Assembly: GCA_002753185.1 (NCBI GenBank)
Contig: PDZX01000021.1
Span: 1 to 59,411 of the forward strand
DNA: 59,411 nucleotides
Source: Magnetococcales bacterium WMHbin3
GTDB lineage: Bacteria; Pseudomonadota; Magnetococcia; Magnetococcales; Magnetaquicoccaceae
Reading direction: 5' to 3'
Shown here: positions 49,849 to 59,299 of the stretch, piece after piece
Layout: each line of letters starts with the position of its first letter
Numbering within the stretch: the first letter of the stretch is position 1
The notes under the pieces: model-generated
Told to the model about the DNA's origin: nothing
Databases searched by the model: none
Seen by the model: only the letters and a program-made list of their open reading frames with translations
Program-made: the position numbers and the translations under genes

Positions 49849-52755
49849 ATGAATCACCCCGCTTTCGAACTGCTGCGCCGCGAACCCGTGGAGTCCCTGA
49901 AATTGACCGTGGAGTCCTACCGGCACCGCGTGACCGGCGCGCGTCACCTCCATCTGGCGGCGGCGAACCCCCACAACGCCTTTCTGGTGGCCTTCCTGAC
50001 CATCCCCCAGGACTCCACCGGGGTGGCCCACATCCTGGAACACACCACCCTGTGCGGCAGCGAACGTTTCGCGGTGCGGGATCCCTTCTTCATGATGCTG
50101 CGCCGCACGCTGGCCACCTTCATGAACGCCTTCACCTCCAGCGACTGGACGGCCTACCCCTTCGCCACCCAGTCGGGCAAGGACTTTCAGAACCTGCTGC
50201 GGGTCTATCTGGACGCGGCCTTCTTCCCCAATCTCGACCCCCTCGATTTCGCCCAGGAGGGGTGCCGCGTGGAGTTCGACGAACCGGAAAGCCTGCTCTT
50301 CAAGGGGGTGGTCTTCAATGAGATGAAGGGGGCCATGAGTTCCCCGGCGCGGGTGTTGTCGCAAACCCTGGCCGAGCATCTCTTTCCCACCACGACCTAT
50401 CATTTCAACAGCGGCGGCGACCCGGAATGCATTCCCGATCTGACCTGGGAGGGGCTGAAGGCATTCCATGCCCGCTTCTACCACCCCGCCAACGCGATTT
50501 TTATGACCTACGGAGAAATTACCGCCCAGGAACATCAGGAGCGGTTCGAGGAATGGGTTCTGTCACGTTTTTCAGACAATCCGGGTGGGGCATTGGTTCC
50601 CGACGAAATGCGTTATCGGGAACCACGGCGGGTGGAGAGCCACTACGCCCTCGACGGCGAGGAGGATTGCACCGCCAAGACCCACGTCGTGTTGGGGTGG
50701 CTGCTGGGGCCGAGCATGGAAATGGAAAGCCTGCTGAATGCCCATCTCCTCAACGGGGTGCTGCTGGACAACAGCTCCTCCCCGCTGCTGAAGATCCTGG
50801 AAACCACCGAATTGGGGTCGGCTCCCTCCTCGCTGAGCGGCCTGGACGACTCCGGCCGGGAACTGGTCTTCGCCTGCGGCCTGGAAGGCTCGGAACCGGA
50901 ACACGCCGACGCGGTGGAAACCCTGGTGATGGATCTGCTGCGCCAGGTGGCGCAGGATGGGGTGGAGCCGGAACGGCTGGAATCGGTGCTGCATCAACTG
51001 GAACTCTCCCGCCGGGAGATCGGCGGCGACGGCCTGCCCTACGGGCTGAAACTGCTGCTCAATGCCCTGACCCCGGCCCTGCATGGCGGGGATCCGGTGT
51101 CGGCCCTGGCCCTGGATGGCGCCCTGGATGCCTTGCGGGAGCGGATCCGCGACCCGGAATTCATCAAGGGGCTGGCGCAACGCTGGCTGGTGGACAACCC
51201 CCATCGGGTGCGGGTGACCCTCATGCCCGATCCCGCGTTGAACGCCCGGCGCGCGCAACAGGAGAAACAACGGCTGAGCGCAATCCTCGCCGGCATGGAC
51301 CAGGAGGAACGGGAACGCGTCAAGAGCCGGGCCGCAGCACTCGTGGAACGGCAGGAACGGGCGGATGACCCGGAGATCCTGCCACGCCTGGAATTGACGG
51401 ATATCCCGGAGACGATCGCCATCCCGTCAGGGGAGCGGGATCGGGTGGGGGCTTTCCCCCTGGTGCGGTTCAAGACGACCACCAACCGGTTGTTCTATCA
51501 CCAGTACGTGATCGACCTGCCGGAACTGGACGAGGAGGCGTTGCGGCTGTTGCCGCTTTATTCTTCCTGTCTGCCGGAGGTGGGGTGCGGGGGACGGGAC
51601 TATCTGGAGACCCAGGCCCATCAGTCGGCGGTGAGCGGCGGGATCGGCGCACGGGTGGGGATTCGCGGCCATGTGGGGGAGATGGGGGGCTTTCGCGCCC
51701 TGTTCACGATATCCGGCAAGTCCCTGACGCGGAATCACATGGCGTTGATGCAACTCCTGCAAGACACCATCGTCACCCCCCGTTTCGACGAGCTGACGCG
51801 CCTGCGGGAACTGGTGGCGCAAATGCGCGCCGCCGCCGAGATGCGCGTCACCGAGAATGGCCATCAACTCGCCATCTCCGTGGCGGCGGCGGGGTTGAGT
51901 CCGGTGGCGGCGCTCAATGACCTCTGGGGTGGTCTGGATGCGGTCAAGCGATTGAAGGAACTGGACAAATCCCTGGATGATCCCGCGAGGCTCGCGGAGT
52001 TCGCCGAGCGCTTGGCCGCCCTGAACGAGACCCTGTCGCGGGCGCCCGGCCAACTGTTGGTGGTGGGGGAGGAGGAGGACATGGCGGAATTCACCACCGG
52101 GCTGGCCCGTCTGTGGGGCGACATGCAACCGGGGACGCAGCAGACCCGGCTCGCCGCGCCGGAGGCGCTCAACGGAGCGGGCCGACATGCCTGGGCCACG
52201 GTCACCACGGTTCATTTCTGCGCGCGCGCCCACAAGGCCGTGCCGTATATCCATCCAGATGCGCCGGTGCTGTCGGTGTTGGGACAATACCTGAAGAACG
52301 GCCATCTGCACCGGGCCATTCGCGAGCGCGGCGGGGCCTATGGGGGCGGAGCGGCCTACGACTCGGATACCGGTCTGTTCCGTTTCTACTCCTACCGCGA
52401 TCCCCGGCTGGAGGAGACCCTGGCCGATTTCCAACAGGCCCTCGACTGGCTGGCGAGCGGCAAGGCCGAGGAGCGCGCCCTGGAAGAGGCGATCCTCGGC
52501 GTGGTGGGGAACATCGATCGTCCCGGTTCGCCGGCCGGGGAGGCCAAGCGGGCGTTTCACGACGCCCTGCACGGCCGGACGCCGGAAGTGCGGCGCACCT
52601 TCCGCGAACGGGTGCTGGCCGTGACCAACGCCGATCTGACGCGGGTGGCCGAGACCTACCTGAACGACATCAGCCAGGCCGGCATCGGGGTGCTGACCAA
52701 CCCCGAAACCATGGAACAGCGTCTGGACGGGGAGTGGATCAAGCGCCATCTGTGA
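49849..52755 (+). CDS. M16-family zinc metallopeptidase (PreP/M16C type)
   Basis: The 968-residue peptidase has the inverted zinc motif HILEH at residues 61-65, with the third ligand Glu in FKGVVFNEMKGA near residue 160, and the two-half structure of M16C presequence proteases, ending with FRFYSYRDPRLEETLADFQQALDWL. It degrades peptides, in bacteria in the cytoplasm or periplasm; no signal peptide is seen here. The ATG follows AAGGAACG. Confidence 0.93.
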   Translation: MNHPAFELLRREPVESLKLTVESYRHRVTGARHLHLAAANPHNAFLVAFLTIPQDSTGVAHILEHTTLCGSERFAVRDPFFMMLRRTLATFMNAFTSSDWTAYPFATQSGKDFQNLLRVYLDAAFFPNLDPLDFAQEGCRVEFDEPESLLFKGVVFNEMKGAMSSPARVLSQTLAEHLFPTTTYHFNSGGDPECIPDLTWEGLKAFHARFYHPANAIFMTYGEITAQEHQERFEEWVLSRFSDNPGGALVPDEMRYREPRRVESHYALDGEEDCTAKTHVVLGWLLGPSMEMESLLNAHLLNGVLLDNSSSPLLKILETTELGSAPSSLSGLDDSGRELVFACGLEGSEPEHADAVETLVMDLLRQVAQDGVEPERLESVLHQLELSRREIGGDGLPYGLKLLLNALTPALHGGDPVSALALDGALDALRERIRDPEFIKGLAQRWLVDNPHRVRVTLMPDPALNARRAQQEKQRLSAILAGMDQEERERVKSRAAALVERQERADDPEILPRLELTDIPETIAIPSGERDRVGAFPLVRFKTTTNRLFYHQYVIDLPELDEEALRLLPLYSSCLPEVGCGGRDYLETQAHQSAVSGGIGARVGIRGHVGEMGGFRALFTISGKSLTRNHMALMQLLQDTIVTPRFDELTRLRELVAQMRAAAEMRVTENGHQLAISVAAAGLSPVAALNDLWGGLDAVKRLKELDKSLDDPARLAEFAERLAALNETLSRAPGQLLVVGEEEDMAEFTTGLARLWGDMQPGTQQTRLAAPEALNGAGRHAWATVTTVHFCARAHKAVPYIHPDAPVLSVLGQYLKNGHLHRAIRERGGAYGGGAAYDSDTGLFRFYSYRDPRLEETLADFQQALDWLASGKAEERALEEAILGVVGNIDRPGSPAGEAKRAFHDALHGRTPEVRRTFRERVLAVTNADLTRVAETYLNDISQAGIGVLTNPETMEQRLDGEWIKRHL

Positions 52756-52774
52756 GCTTCCCGCCCCGGAAAAG

Positions 52775-52800
52775 GTGGCGTGACGAGCGCGTCACGCCAC
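52775..52800. terminator. 10-bp hairpin between convergent genes
   Basis: GTGGCGTGAC, a six-base loop and its exact complement, 20 bases after the M16 stop and 24 before the K+ channel stop. It probably ends both transcripts. Confidence 0.75.
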
Positions 52801-52823
52801 TGCCCGCGCATGGAGAAGCCAGG

Positions 52824-54116
52824 CTACCTGGCCGAGGCCCTCTGCATCTGGATCTTCCTGATCTCCTTGCGGAACTCCGGAAAGGCGTTCATCACGTCGT
52901 CGAAATCGTGTTTTTCCAGTTTCAGGGTATTGCAGGCGGTCAGGGCGCGGATGTTGGCGGTGCGTACCGTATCCTGCAACAGGGCGATCTCGCCGAAGAT
53001 ATCCTTGTTGCGCAACTTGGCCAGCAATTCCCCCTGTTCGTTGGTCACCGACACCACGCCATGGACCAGGATGTACATCTCTTGTCCGACATCGCCGATG
53101 CGGATGATCTCCTCGCCGGGCAGGAACATTTCGCTCTTCATGCGCGCGCCCAGGGCCTCCAGCAATTCCTGGCCTGCCTTGTGGAACATCGGGCCGCGCC
53201 GCAACAGGTGAATGTTGACATGCTGGTTGATCCGCTCGGAAAGCTTGACCGGCAACTCGCGCAACAACTCCTCGCCTCCCGCGCTGTGCTCCAGCAGGAA
53301 ATGACGGTAGAAGCTGAAGATGTCCTGCTGGACCAGTTGCGGCAACTCGTACTGGCGCATGAAGACGGTCAATTTCTCCAGTTTTTCCATGTTTTTCTGG
53401 CGCAGGGCGTTCACGTTGACGAGCACGGTCATGATGTTGCCGACGATGACGGCATACATGGCCACGCCCAACAGCATGACGAACATGGCGAAAATGCGCC
53501 CCACGTTGGTGGTCGGGGTGATGTCCCCATACCCCACAGAGGCCATGGTGGTCACGGACCAGTAGTAGGCTTTTATTATAAATGTAGTTAAGTTTTCGTC
53601 TTTTGGAACGTCATTGATCATCATCCAGAGACTGGCGCACCAACTCGTGATGATGATGACCCAGAAGGACATGGAAAAGATCCTCTCTCCCTGGCTGGGC
53701 ATGGTGTCGGTACGGTGGAACCGGAGGAGTTCCGGGAGGCGGACGATACGCAGCAAACGGGTCAGGGTCAGGTAGATGGCCGCGTCGTGGAAACCCAGGA
53801 ACATGGCGAGAAAGTCCCAGGGAATGGTGGCGATCAGGTCCAGGGGGAACTTGCCCTTGAGGTAGGCGGGACGAATGAGATCGAGGCGGGTGGCCAGTTC
53901 GCCATCGATCAGGATGGCGGTGCGGAAGTTGATCAGCAGGTCGAAACAAAACAGAATGGACAAGACCAGATCCACGCCGCGCGACCATGCCGGGATACCG
54001 ATATGCTGGACCAGAAAGAGGGGCACGGTCCAGGCGTACCAGATGGTCGCCGCCAGGATCAGGACATGCCAGACCTTGCGAAATGGCGTGTCCGGCAGAA
54101 AAGTGGTTTCGGACAT
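52824..54116 (-). CDS. cyclic-nucleotide-gated K+ channel (KCNH/CNG-like)
   Basis: The 430-residue protein has six membrane helices with an Arg-containing S4 (LTRLLRIVRLPELLRFHR), a pore with selectivity filter TMASVGYGD near residue 200, a C-linker, and a cyclic-nucleotide-binding domain in the last 130 residues (LPGEEIIRIGDVGQEMYILVHG, FGEIALLQDTVRTANIRALT). The FGEIALL phosphate-binding cassette with RTA is intact. It starts three bases after the stop of the unknown gene upstream, so both belong to one transcript. Confidence 0.92.
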   Translation of the reverse strand: MSETTFLPDTPFRKVWHVLILAATIWYAWTVPLFLVQHIGIPAWSRGVDLVLSILFCFDLLINFRTAILIDGELATRLDLIRPAYLKGKFPLDLIATIPWDFLAMFLGFHDAAIYLTLTRLLRIVRLPELLRFHRTDTMPSQGERIFSMSFWVIIITSWCASLWMMINDVPKDENLTTFIIKAYYWSVTTMASVGYGDITPTTNVGRIFAMFVMLLGVAMYAVIVGNIMTVLVNVNALRQKNMEKLEKLTVFMRQYELPQLVQQDIFSFYRHFLLEHSAGGEELLRELPVKLSERINQHVNIHLLRRGPMFHKAGQELLEALGARMKSEMFLPGEEIIRIGDVGQEMYILVHGVVSVTNEQGELLAKLRNKDIFGEIALLQDTVRTANIRALTACNTLKLEKHDFDDVMNAFPEFRKEIRKIQMQRASAR

Positions 54117-54119
54117 GAT

Positions 54120-55322
54120 TCAACCCTCTCCGGTGGCTGATGAAAAGGATGGAGGTGGCGTTGGCATGCGCCAACACCCCGCATGGATCGGTTCGCCGAG
54201 GTCGGCGGCGATCAGGCGTGCGCGTACGGCCAGGAGTTTTTCCACCAGTGCCGGTTCGATGCGGTCATAGGCGGCTTCGTCCTCCGCGCGGCGCACCACG
54301 ATGCCGAGCAGTTCGGTGATGGCGTTGCCTACCGAATTCTGGCTGATGGTCACGATCAGTCTGCCCAGGTCGTCCCGATAGAGGATCTGCTTGTAGGCGG
54401 GGCGCCAGCGGATGTCGTTGGCGAAGCGGGGATCGGCCTTGACGTGATTGCGGACATCCCGCGCCACCTGGGCGAAGCGGTTGGAAAAGAGCAGGATGTT
54501 TTCCACCTGATCGGGGAAATAGATATCGGGCGGCACCCCGGCCCCGCGGGTGGAGACCTGGGCGAAAAAGGTGCGATAGAAGTCGAGGAAACCCTTCAGG
54601 ATGAGGTCGTACTCTTCCCAGAAGCGGGGATTGCCCAGTTGTTGGCTGCCGCCGGTCACGACCCAACTCGGCAGTCCCTGGGGATAACCGGTCATGCTCA
54701 GGCAGGCATCGCCGTGCGCGATGGGCTGGAGGATTTCCAGGCGGAGGATTTCCAGGAAGCGGTGGTAGATGTCGGAGAGGTGTTTTAGAAAGAGACTGTT
54801 GTGGCCGCTGTCGGTGAGGTTGGGATCGTTGGGATCCGCCGGGGCGGCCGCAGCCAGGGTGGCAGTAGGGAAGGTGATGAAATGATTGTGGATCATGCGG
54901 ATGCTGGGGACGCCCGGCTTGCTCAAGGGCCAGGTGGCGTCCAGGCTGGCTTCACCGCACAGGAGCACGGCCTGTTCCGGATCGGGGTAGTGTTCCAGCA
55001 TGTACTCAAAAATAATTTGAGTCATTAAACTCCAGACTCTTTTTTGTTGTTTGGTGAGCTGGTCCCGTCGCACTGGTCTTCCGAGGGGATCGAGAATGGT
55101 CCTGGAGGTGTCGAGGATGATGGAAGTATCGAATTCGACGCTGTGTCCGAGCAGTTTGCGATAGAGCAGGAAGCCCTCCTGGTTGACCAGCAGGCCGTTT
55201 TCCCTGGCCAGATGCTCCAGGTTGGCGGCGCTGTTGAAGAATTCCCCTGGCGACATCCCTTCCGGAATATGGATGGGGATTTTTCGGCGTGGCGTGAGGA
55301 TTTCTCTTGGTCCTATTGGCAT
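54120..55322 (-). CDS. conserved-looking protein of unknown function, operon partner of the K+ channel
   Basis: A 400-residue soluble protein without signal or membrane segments. Recognisable stretches include PIHIPEGMSPGEFFNSAANLEHLARENG at the start, LLCGEASLDATWPLSKPGVPSIRMIHNHFI in the middle and RWRPAYKQILYRDDLGRLIVTISQNSVGNAITELLGI near the end. I do not recognise the family. It is directly upstream of, and nearly joined to, the cyclic-nucleotide-gated channel, so a shared role is possible. Confidence 0.8.
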   Translation of the reverse strand: MPIGPREILTPRRKIPIHIPEGMSPGEFFNSAANLEHLARENGLLVNQEGFLLYRKLLGHSVEFDTSIILDTSRTILDPLGRPVRRDQLTKQQKRVWSLMTQIIFEYMLEHYPDPEQAVLLCGEASLDATWPLSKPGVPSIRMIHNHFITFPTATLAAAAPADPNDPNLTDSGHNSLFLKHLSDIYHRFLEILRLEILQPIAHGDACLSMTGYPQGLPSWVVTGGSQQLGNPRFWEEYDLILKGFLDFYRTFFAQVSTRGAGVPPDIYFPDQVENILLFSNRFAQVARDVRNHVKADPRFANDIRWRPAYKQILYRDDLGRLIVTISQNSVGNAITELLGIVVRRAEDEAAYDRIEPALVEKLLAVRARLIAADLGEPIHAGCWRMPTPPPSFSSATGEG

Positions 55323-55416
55323 TGTCGATATCCCTGGTATTTATTGAAAATATTTTATAATAGTACGGGGTCTCTGTCGTGTCAAGCGTGGCGCGAGGGG
55401 GCGTGACGGCTTGGGC

Positions 55417-55445
55417 TTGACAATCTGATTGGATGACAATAAGAG
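55417..55445 (+). promoter_or_regulatory. candidate sigma70 promoter before the exported protein gene
   Basis: A perfect -35 TTGACA (55417-55422), 17 bases, then a poor -10 TAAGAG (55440-55445). The next start codon is the ATG at 55497. Confidence 0.4.
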
Positions 55446-55496
55446 TGTGGAATGGTTGGGTTGTACCGGACATGGGCGGGCAGCGGGAGAAGGGTG

Positions 55497-56306
55497 ATGA
55501 TTGGAGCGGGAAGGCGCCTGAAGCATGGGATGGTATTGTTGAGCGTGCTCGCGTGGCTTGGCATGGGGTCGGCGTGGGCGTTCGAGTGGCCCATGTTGGA
55601 CCGGTTGTCGGGGGGGGCGAACGCGTCGGGGTCATCGTTGCCGGGGAAGGGTGCGCCCGCCAAGGGGCAGAAGAAGGCGCCGGAGAAGGAGGTGGTGGTT
55701 GCCAAGGGGGGTGACTTCAAGAGATTTGCCTTGGTATGGCTCATGATGATGCTGGGTGGGGTAGGGGTTTGGTGGATATGGCGCAAGGGTGCGTTGTGGT
55801 ACGCCTGGTCACGTGGGGGCAAGGAGGAGGAGCAGGAGGCGTTGCAGGATCCTGTTGTCATTGCGCCGGGCAATCAGTTGCGCAACGATCTGTTGGTGGT
55901 GGGGCGGAGGTGGCAGGAGCAGTTCGGGATGACGCCGATCAATTATGCCGTGATTGCGGTGTATGATGCTGCCATGCTGGTGGGGATGACGGAGGAGCAG
56001 TTTGCCGAGTACATGCAGGAGCGGGTGTTGTCGGTAGGCCGGGAGGCGGATTTCGTGTTCGAGAGGAAGCGTTATCTGGTGAAGGCGTATCGTCAGACCG
56101 ACACGGGTGGCGGCAATCGGGTGCGTTATGTGCCCAAGGCGCAGCACATGCAGTGGGACTTGTTGGTCATGATCCTGTACGATGCGGAGTTGATCGTCAT
56201 GGGGGCGTGGCGCATGACCTGGGACGAATACATCGCCCACTGCGACAACAAGGAAAAGCTGACGCTGGAGGATTATCAGAAGGGGGAGCGGATTGATTTT
56301 GCTTGA
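55497..56306 (+). CDS. exported or membrane protein of unknown function
   Basis: A 269-residue protein with a signal peptide (RRLKHGMVLLSVLAWLGMGSAWA), a low-complexity Gly/Ser/Lys linker, one membrane helix (FALVWLMMMLGGVGVWWIW) and a cytoplasmic-looking domain of about 160 residues (WQEQFGMTPINYAVIAVYDAAMLVG, EADFVFERKRYLVKAYR, WRMTWDEYIAHCDNKEKLTLEDYQKGERI). ATG 55497 directly follows GGGAGAAGGG; ATG 55530 is the alternative. The family is not recognised. Confidence 0.75.
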   Translation: MIGAGRRLKHGMVLLSVLAWLGMGSAWAFEWPMLDRLSGGANASGSSLPGKGAPAKGQKKAPEKEVVVAKGGDFKRFALVWLMMMLGGVGVWWIWRKGALWYAWSRGGKEEEQEALQDPVVIAPGNQLRNDLLVVGRRWQEQFGMTPINYAVIAVYDAAMLVGMTEEQFAEYMQERVLSVGREADFVFERKRYLVKAYRQTDTGGGNRVRYVPKAQHMQWDLLVMILYDAELIVMGAWRMTWDEYIAHCDNKEKLTLEDYQKGERIDFA

Positions 56307-56463
56307 TTTTATTGTAGATTGGTTTGTCGCGCTCCCCGCCCGCATCGGGTAAGGGGAGGGGTTGTTTCCTGGCGCCCGCATTGGCCGATGGGAACAAATG
56401 TGACTCGTGCATGTTTCTCCTTGCCATCGGTCGCGATGTCGTGGATAATGGCGGAATCACAAG

Positions 56464-56539
56464 GGGGCCGTAGCTCAGATGGGAGAGCGACGCGTTCGCA
56501 ATGCGTAGGTCAGGGGTTCGATTCCCCTCGGCTCCACCA
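56464..56539 (+). tRNA. tRNA-Ala (anticodon CGC)
   Basis: A 76-base cloverleaf: acceptor GGGGCCG/CGGCTCC with one G-U pair, D stem GCTC/GAGC, anticodon stem ACGCG/TGCGT with loop TTCGCAA (anticodon CGC, reads GCG), T stem AGGGG/CCCCT with loop TTCGATT, A73 and encoded CCA. A terminator hairpin follows at 56571. Confidence 0.95.
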
Positions 56540-56570
56540 TTAAAAAATTTAAGAAATGTCTCGGCATGGA

Positions 56571-56595
56571 AGCCGCCCACAAGGGCGGCTTTTTT
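56571..56595 (+). terminator. rho-independent terminator after tRNA-Ala
   Basis: AGCCGCCC, loop ACAA, GGGCGGCT, then a run of T. Confidence 0.9.
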
Positions 56596-57085
56596 GTTGG
56601 GAATTTTTCAAACAATTTCAATGCTTACTGGATAGGGTGGAAACGTGGGTTGGGCGCTGCGAGGTCGGCCCCCCGCCCGCCAGGGCCAAAACCGGCCCGG
56701 AAGCCTCTCTCATTCTCTGTGCCCGAGGACTTTTGCCAATCCGACCTCTGGCCCCCTCAACCCCGACCTCTCCAAATAATATCAATAGGTTGCGAGTACG
56801 CCGACCTTTGGCCAGTTTCGATCCCCCTTCGCACTGTTCCGGGGTCGAGGGGACCAGGCGGCGAACCGGCGACCTCGGAGTGGGGGATTGGGCTTGACTC
56901 TTGTTGTGCGTTATGTCTATGATATGAGTGTTGAAAAAGTAACAGGTTTGGCAGTTGGATGCTGCGATCAGGGAATTCGGGGAGGGGGAATGGATATACT
57001 GTCGCCGGATTTCACCCTGTCCTCGGATTTCCCCATATTTTTGGCAAACATGAAGAACCATGGATAACTCTATTAGGGCAAGAAC
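56596..57085 (+). promoter_or_regulatory. gene-free spacer with promoter for the nuclease gene (56894-56923)
   Basis: No intact gene is seen between the tRNA terminator and 57086. A sigma70-like pair TTGACT (56894-56899), 18 bases, TATGAT (56918-56923) points to the nuclease gene and would leave a leader of about 155 bases. Composition changes here from GC-rich to AT-richer. No repeat of the tRNA 3' end was found in the window. Confidence 0.5.
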
Positions 57086-59260
57086 ATGATAAGCGTCCAG
57101 CCACAATGCGAGAAGAAAAGGCTTGATGAGTCAGTTGTAAAAAATTCCCTTACGGCGCTTAGGTGGGATGACCTTCACGCCCATCTAGTAGATGTCTCTA
57201 TATCGCGCGACAGCATGAGTGATCTCTGTGGCTATATTCGGCGATGCAGCGATCTGATTTGTAAATATCAGGACAAGAAATTTGAAAAACGTCGGCATCA
57301 GTTTTTTGCGAATCTGCAGGATTTTGTCCTCAATCAACTGGGGACTGAAGCAGAAGACAAAGTCCGCCGAGAAGTTGAACTAATCGCAAAAATTGAACAC
57401 GGTTATCAAGGAATTATAGGCTTGCTGGATAGGTGCGTCATTAGCCAACATCCGGCAACGGTGCGGGTCAGTGGTTGCATTAGCCGTGCCTGCTTCGATT
57501 ACCAGGAAGTCATACGACGCTATAACAGACTTTTAACCGAAACAAAAGAGCTCAACCCGATGTCTGGCCTCTATCTGGAAGATGATGATGGAAACAAGGT
57601 TTCCATTGATGCCATCGTAGAGGGTTTGTCTGGTGCGGTAGCCTTAACATTGATTATGGAAGCCTATAAGAATAACTGGTTTGTCAATGACATTGTGATT
57701 CTACCCGATCTCGCGCAAGTAGATGACAAAATTCGCTATCAATCGGGCTCAACTCAAGCTCTTGCCTTATTTTGGCGCCAGTGGCAACGCGTTGAAAAAC
57801 GCCGCAGATTCTTAGGTGGAAATTTTTCAGTATACTCTGGTGACAAGTTGCCAGCTGGATTACCCGAACCGATTGCGGCGATGATCGCATACACCCCTCA
57901 TGAAGAAGACGAACTTTTCAAGCGCGATGTGTATGACTTTCTCGCCAATACCCGTCTTAAAGACCGTCTGATTCAGACCTTTATAGAGATGGAAATCGAG
58001 ACGGGCTTATCAGGACAAGGCGTTGGCATAATTGGTGGAGCAAAACTTCCACCGGCGCAACTGGTTTCATTAGAAGAGGTGCATGTCGGTGTTTCCCTCT
58101 CGGAATTGCTTGGTTATTCAATTGCCCACGACCATGAGCGACCGGGCGGCCTTCGCCTCATAGAATGGGTCCGTGGCTACGTTGTGCTTAAAGAAATAGC
58201 AAAAATGCGGACCGAAAACATTTCTGAATCTGGAGATATCTATGCAATTGTTCTTACTGAAAAAGAACTTATCGAGACCCTTCATGCGTGTGGTCTGGAA
58301 GGCGAAATAGCGCGACTGTTCGTTGCGAGGACTTGCCTGCACCGGTCCAGCCGCGATATGTTCGATTGCCCACTCGTCCGTGTCTCCACATCAAACTATC
58401 TCCTATTTGGACCAGCCATCATCAATCTCAACGTTTCGATGGCAGTCCTCTCGAACCTGTCGAATCGCAGTGAAAATATTGGCCACAAGGGCAAGGCGTT
58501 CGAACACTCCATACAAAAATTTTTCCAAAAGCTTGGCATGGAGGTATACGCCTTCCGTGCAAATCGTAACGGGGAGGAATTCGAGTACGATGCAATCGTC
58601 CCCTGGGATGGGTATCTCTTCTTATTTGAGTGCAAAAACCGAAGCCTCTCTGGTAACGACCCAGCACAAATTTACTATTTCGACTTGGACGTTGCCTCGC
58701 AGGCAAAACAGGTTCGGAGGCTTGCAGATGCGCTTGAAAAGTACCCCGATATCATCAAAAAACACCTTGGATCAAAATACGTCGGCATGACAATCATCCC
58801 GTGTGTACTCCATTCGTTGCCATATTCACGGACTGATGATCTTGATGGGGTATATTTCACCGATGCATCAGCGCTGACCCGCTTTTTCGAGCAACCATAC
58901 TTCCGGATCAAGGTTCCCCATCACATTGGCAGTGCAACGCTGCTTCACCGAACGGCGGTCAAGAAGATATGGAAAGGCGATACACCCACAGTGCAAGACT
59001 TTCTTGGACAACTACGGAAACCGTTCCAGCTTGAGTTATCGATGAAGCACCTTGACATATCCACGATGCAATTTTTCATTTCAGAGACTGAGATAGCAAT
59101 GACGAAAGAACTGATTCGAACGGATATGACAGCTCGCTCTGTCTGCGAAGCAGTCGGTGTTGATGCCGACAGTGTACTCCAGGAAATTTCGTCCGTTGCC
59201 GAGAACTCCAAAACCATGAGGTCCACTTTGGAGAAAAGCGATGCTCGGTCCACAGACTGA
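57086..59260 (+). CDS. large protein with PD-(D/E)xK-type nuclease domain, probable defence or mobile gene
   Basis: A 724-residue protein of clearly lower GC content and different codon use from the rest of the window. The N-terminal 460 residues are mostly helical with no known motif. From about residue 465 it has a nuclease-like core: GHKGKAFEHSIQKFFQKLGMEVYAF (Glu near 473), EFEYDAIVPWDGYLFLFECKNRS (Asp near 501, then ExK near 515-517). This is the order of restriction-endonuclease-like or NERD domains. No methyltransferase or helicase is adjacent. Location next to a tRNA and before an insertion element supports acquisition by transfer. Target and partners are unknown. Confidence 0.75.
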   Translation: MISVQPQCEKKRLDESVVKNSLTALRWDDLHAHLVDVSISRDSMSDLCGYIRRCSDLICKYQDKKFEKRRHQFFANLQDFVLNQLGTEAEDKVRREVELIAKIEHGYQGIIGLLDRCVISQHPATVRVSGCISRACFDYQEVIRRYNRLLTETKELNPMSGLYLEDDDGNKVSIDAIVEGLSGAVALTLIMEAYKNNWFVNDIVILPDLAQVDDKIRYQSGSTQALALFWRQWQRVEKRRRFLGGNFSVYSGDKLPAGLPEPIAAMIAYTPHEEDELFKRDVYDFLANTRLKDRLIQTFIEMEIETGLSGQGVGIIGGAKLPPAQLVSLEEVHVGVSLSELLGYSIAHDHERPGGLRLIEWVRGYVVLKEIAKMRTENISESGDIYAIVLTEKELIETLHACGLEGEIARLFVARTCLHRSSRDMFDCPLVRVSTSNYLLFGPAIINLNVSMAVLSNLSNRSENIGHKGKAFEHSIQKFFQKLGMEVYAFRANRNGEEFEYDAIVPWDGYLFLFECKNRSLSGNDPAQIYYFDLDVASQAKQVRRLADALEKYPDIIKKHLGSKYVGMTIIPCVLHSLPYSRTDDLDGVYFTDASALTRFFEQPYFRIKVPHHIGSATLLHRTAVKKIWKGDTPTVQDFLGQLRKPFQLELSMKHLDISTMQFFISETEIAMTKELIRTDMTARSVCEAVGVDADSVLQEISSVAENSKTMRSTLEKSDARSTD

Positions 59261-59299
59261 CTATCTGTCTAGTGGAATTCCGGGGACGCCATACCAATT

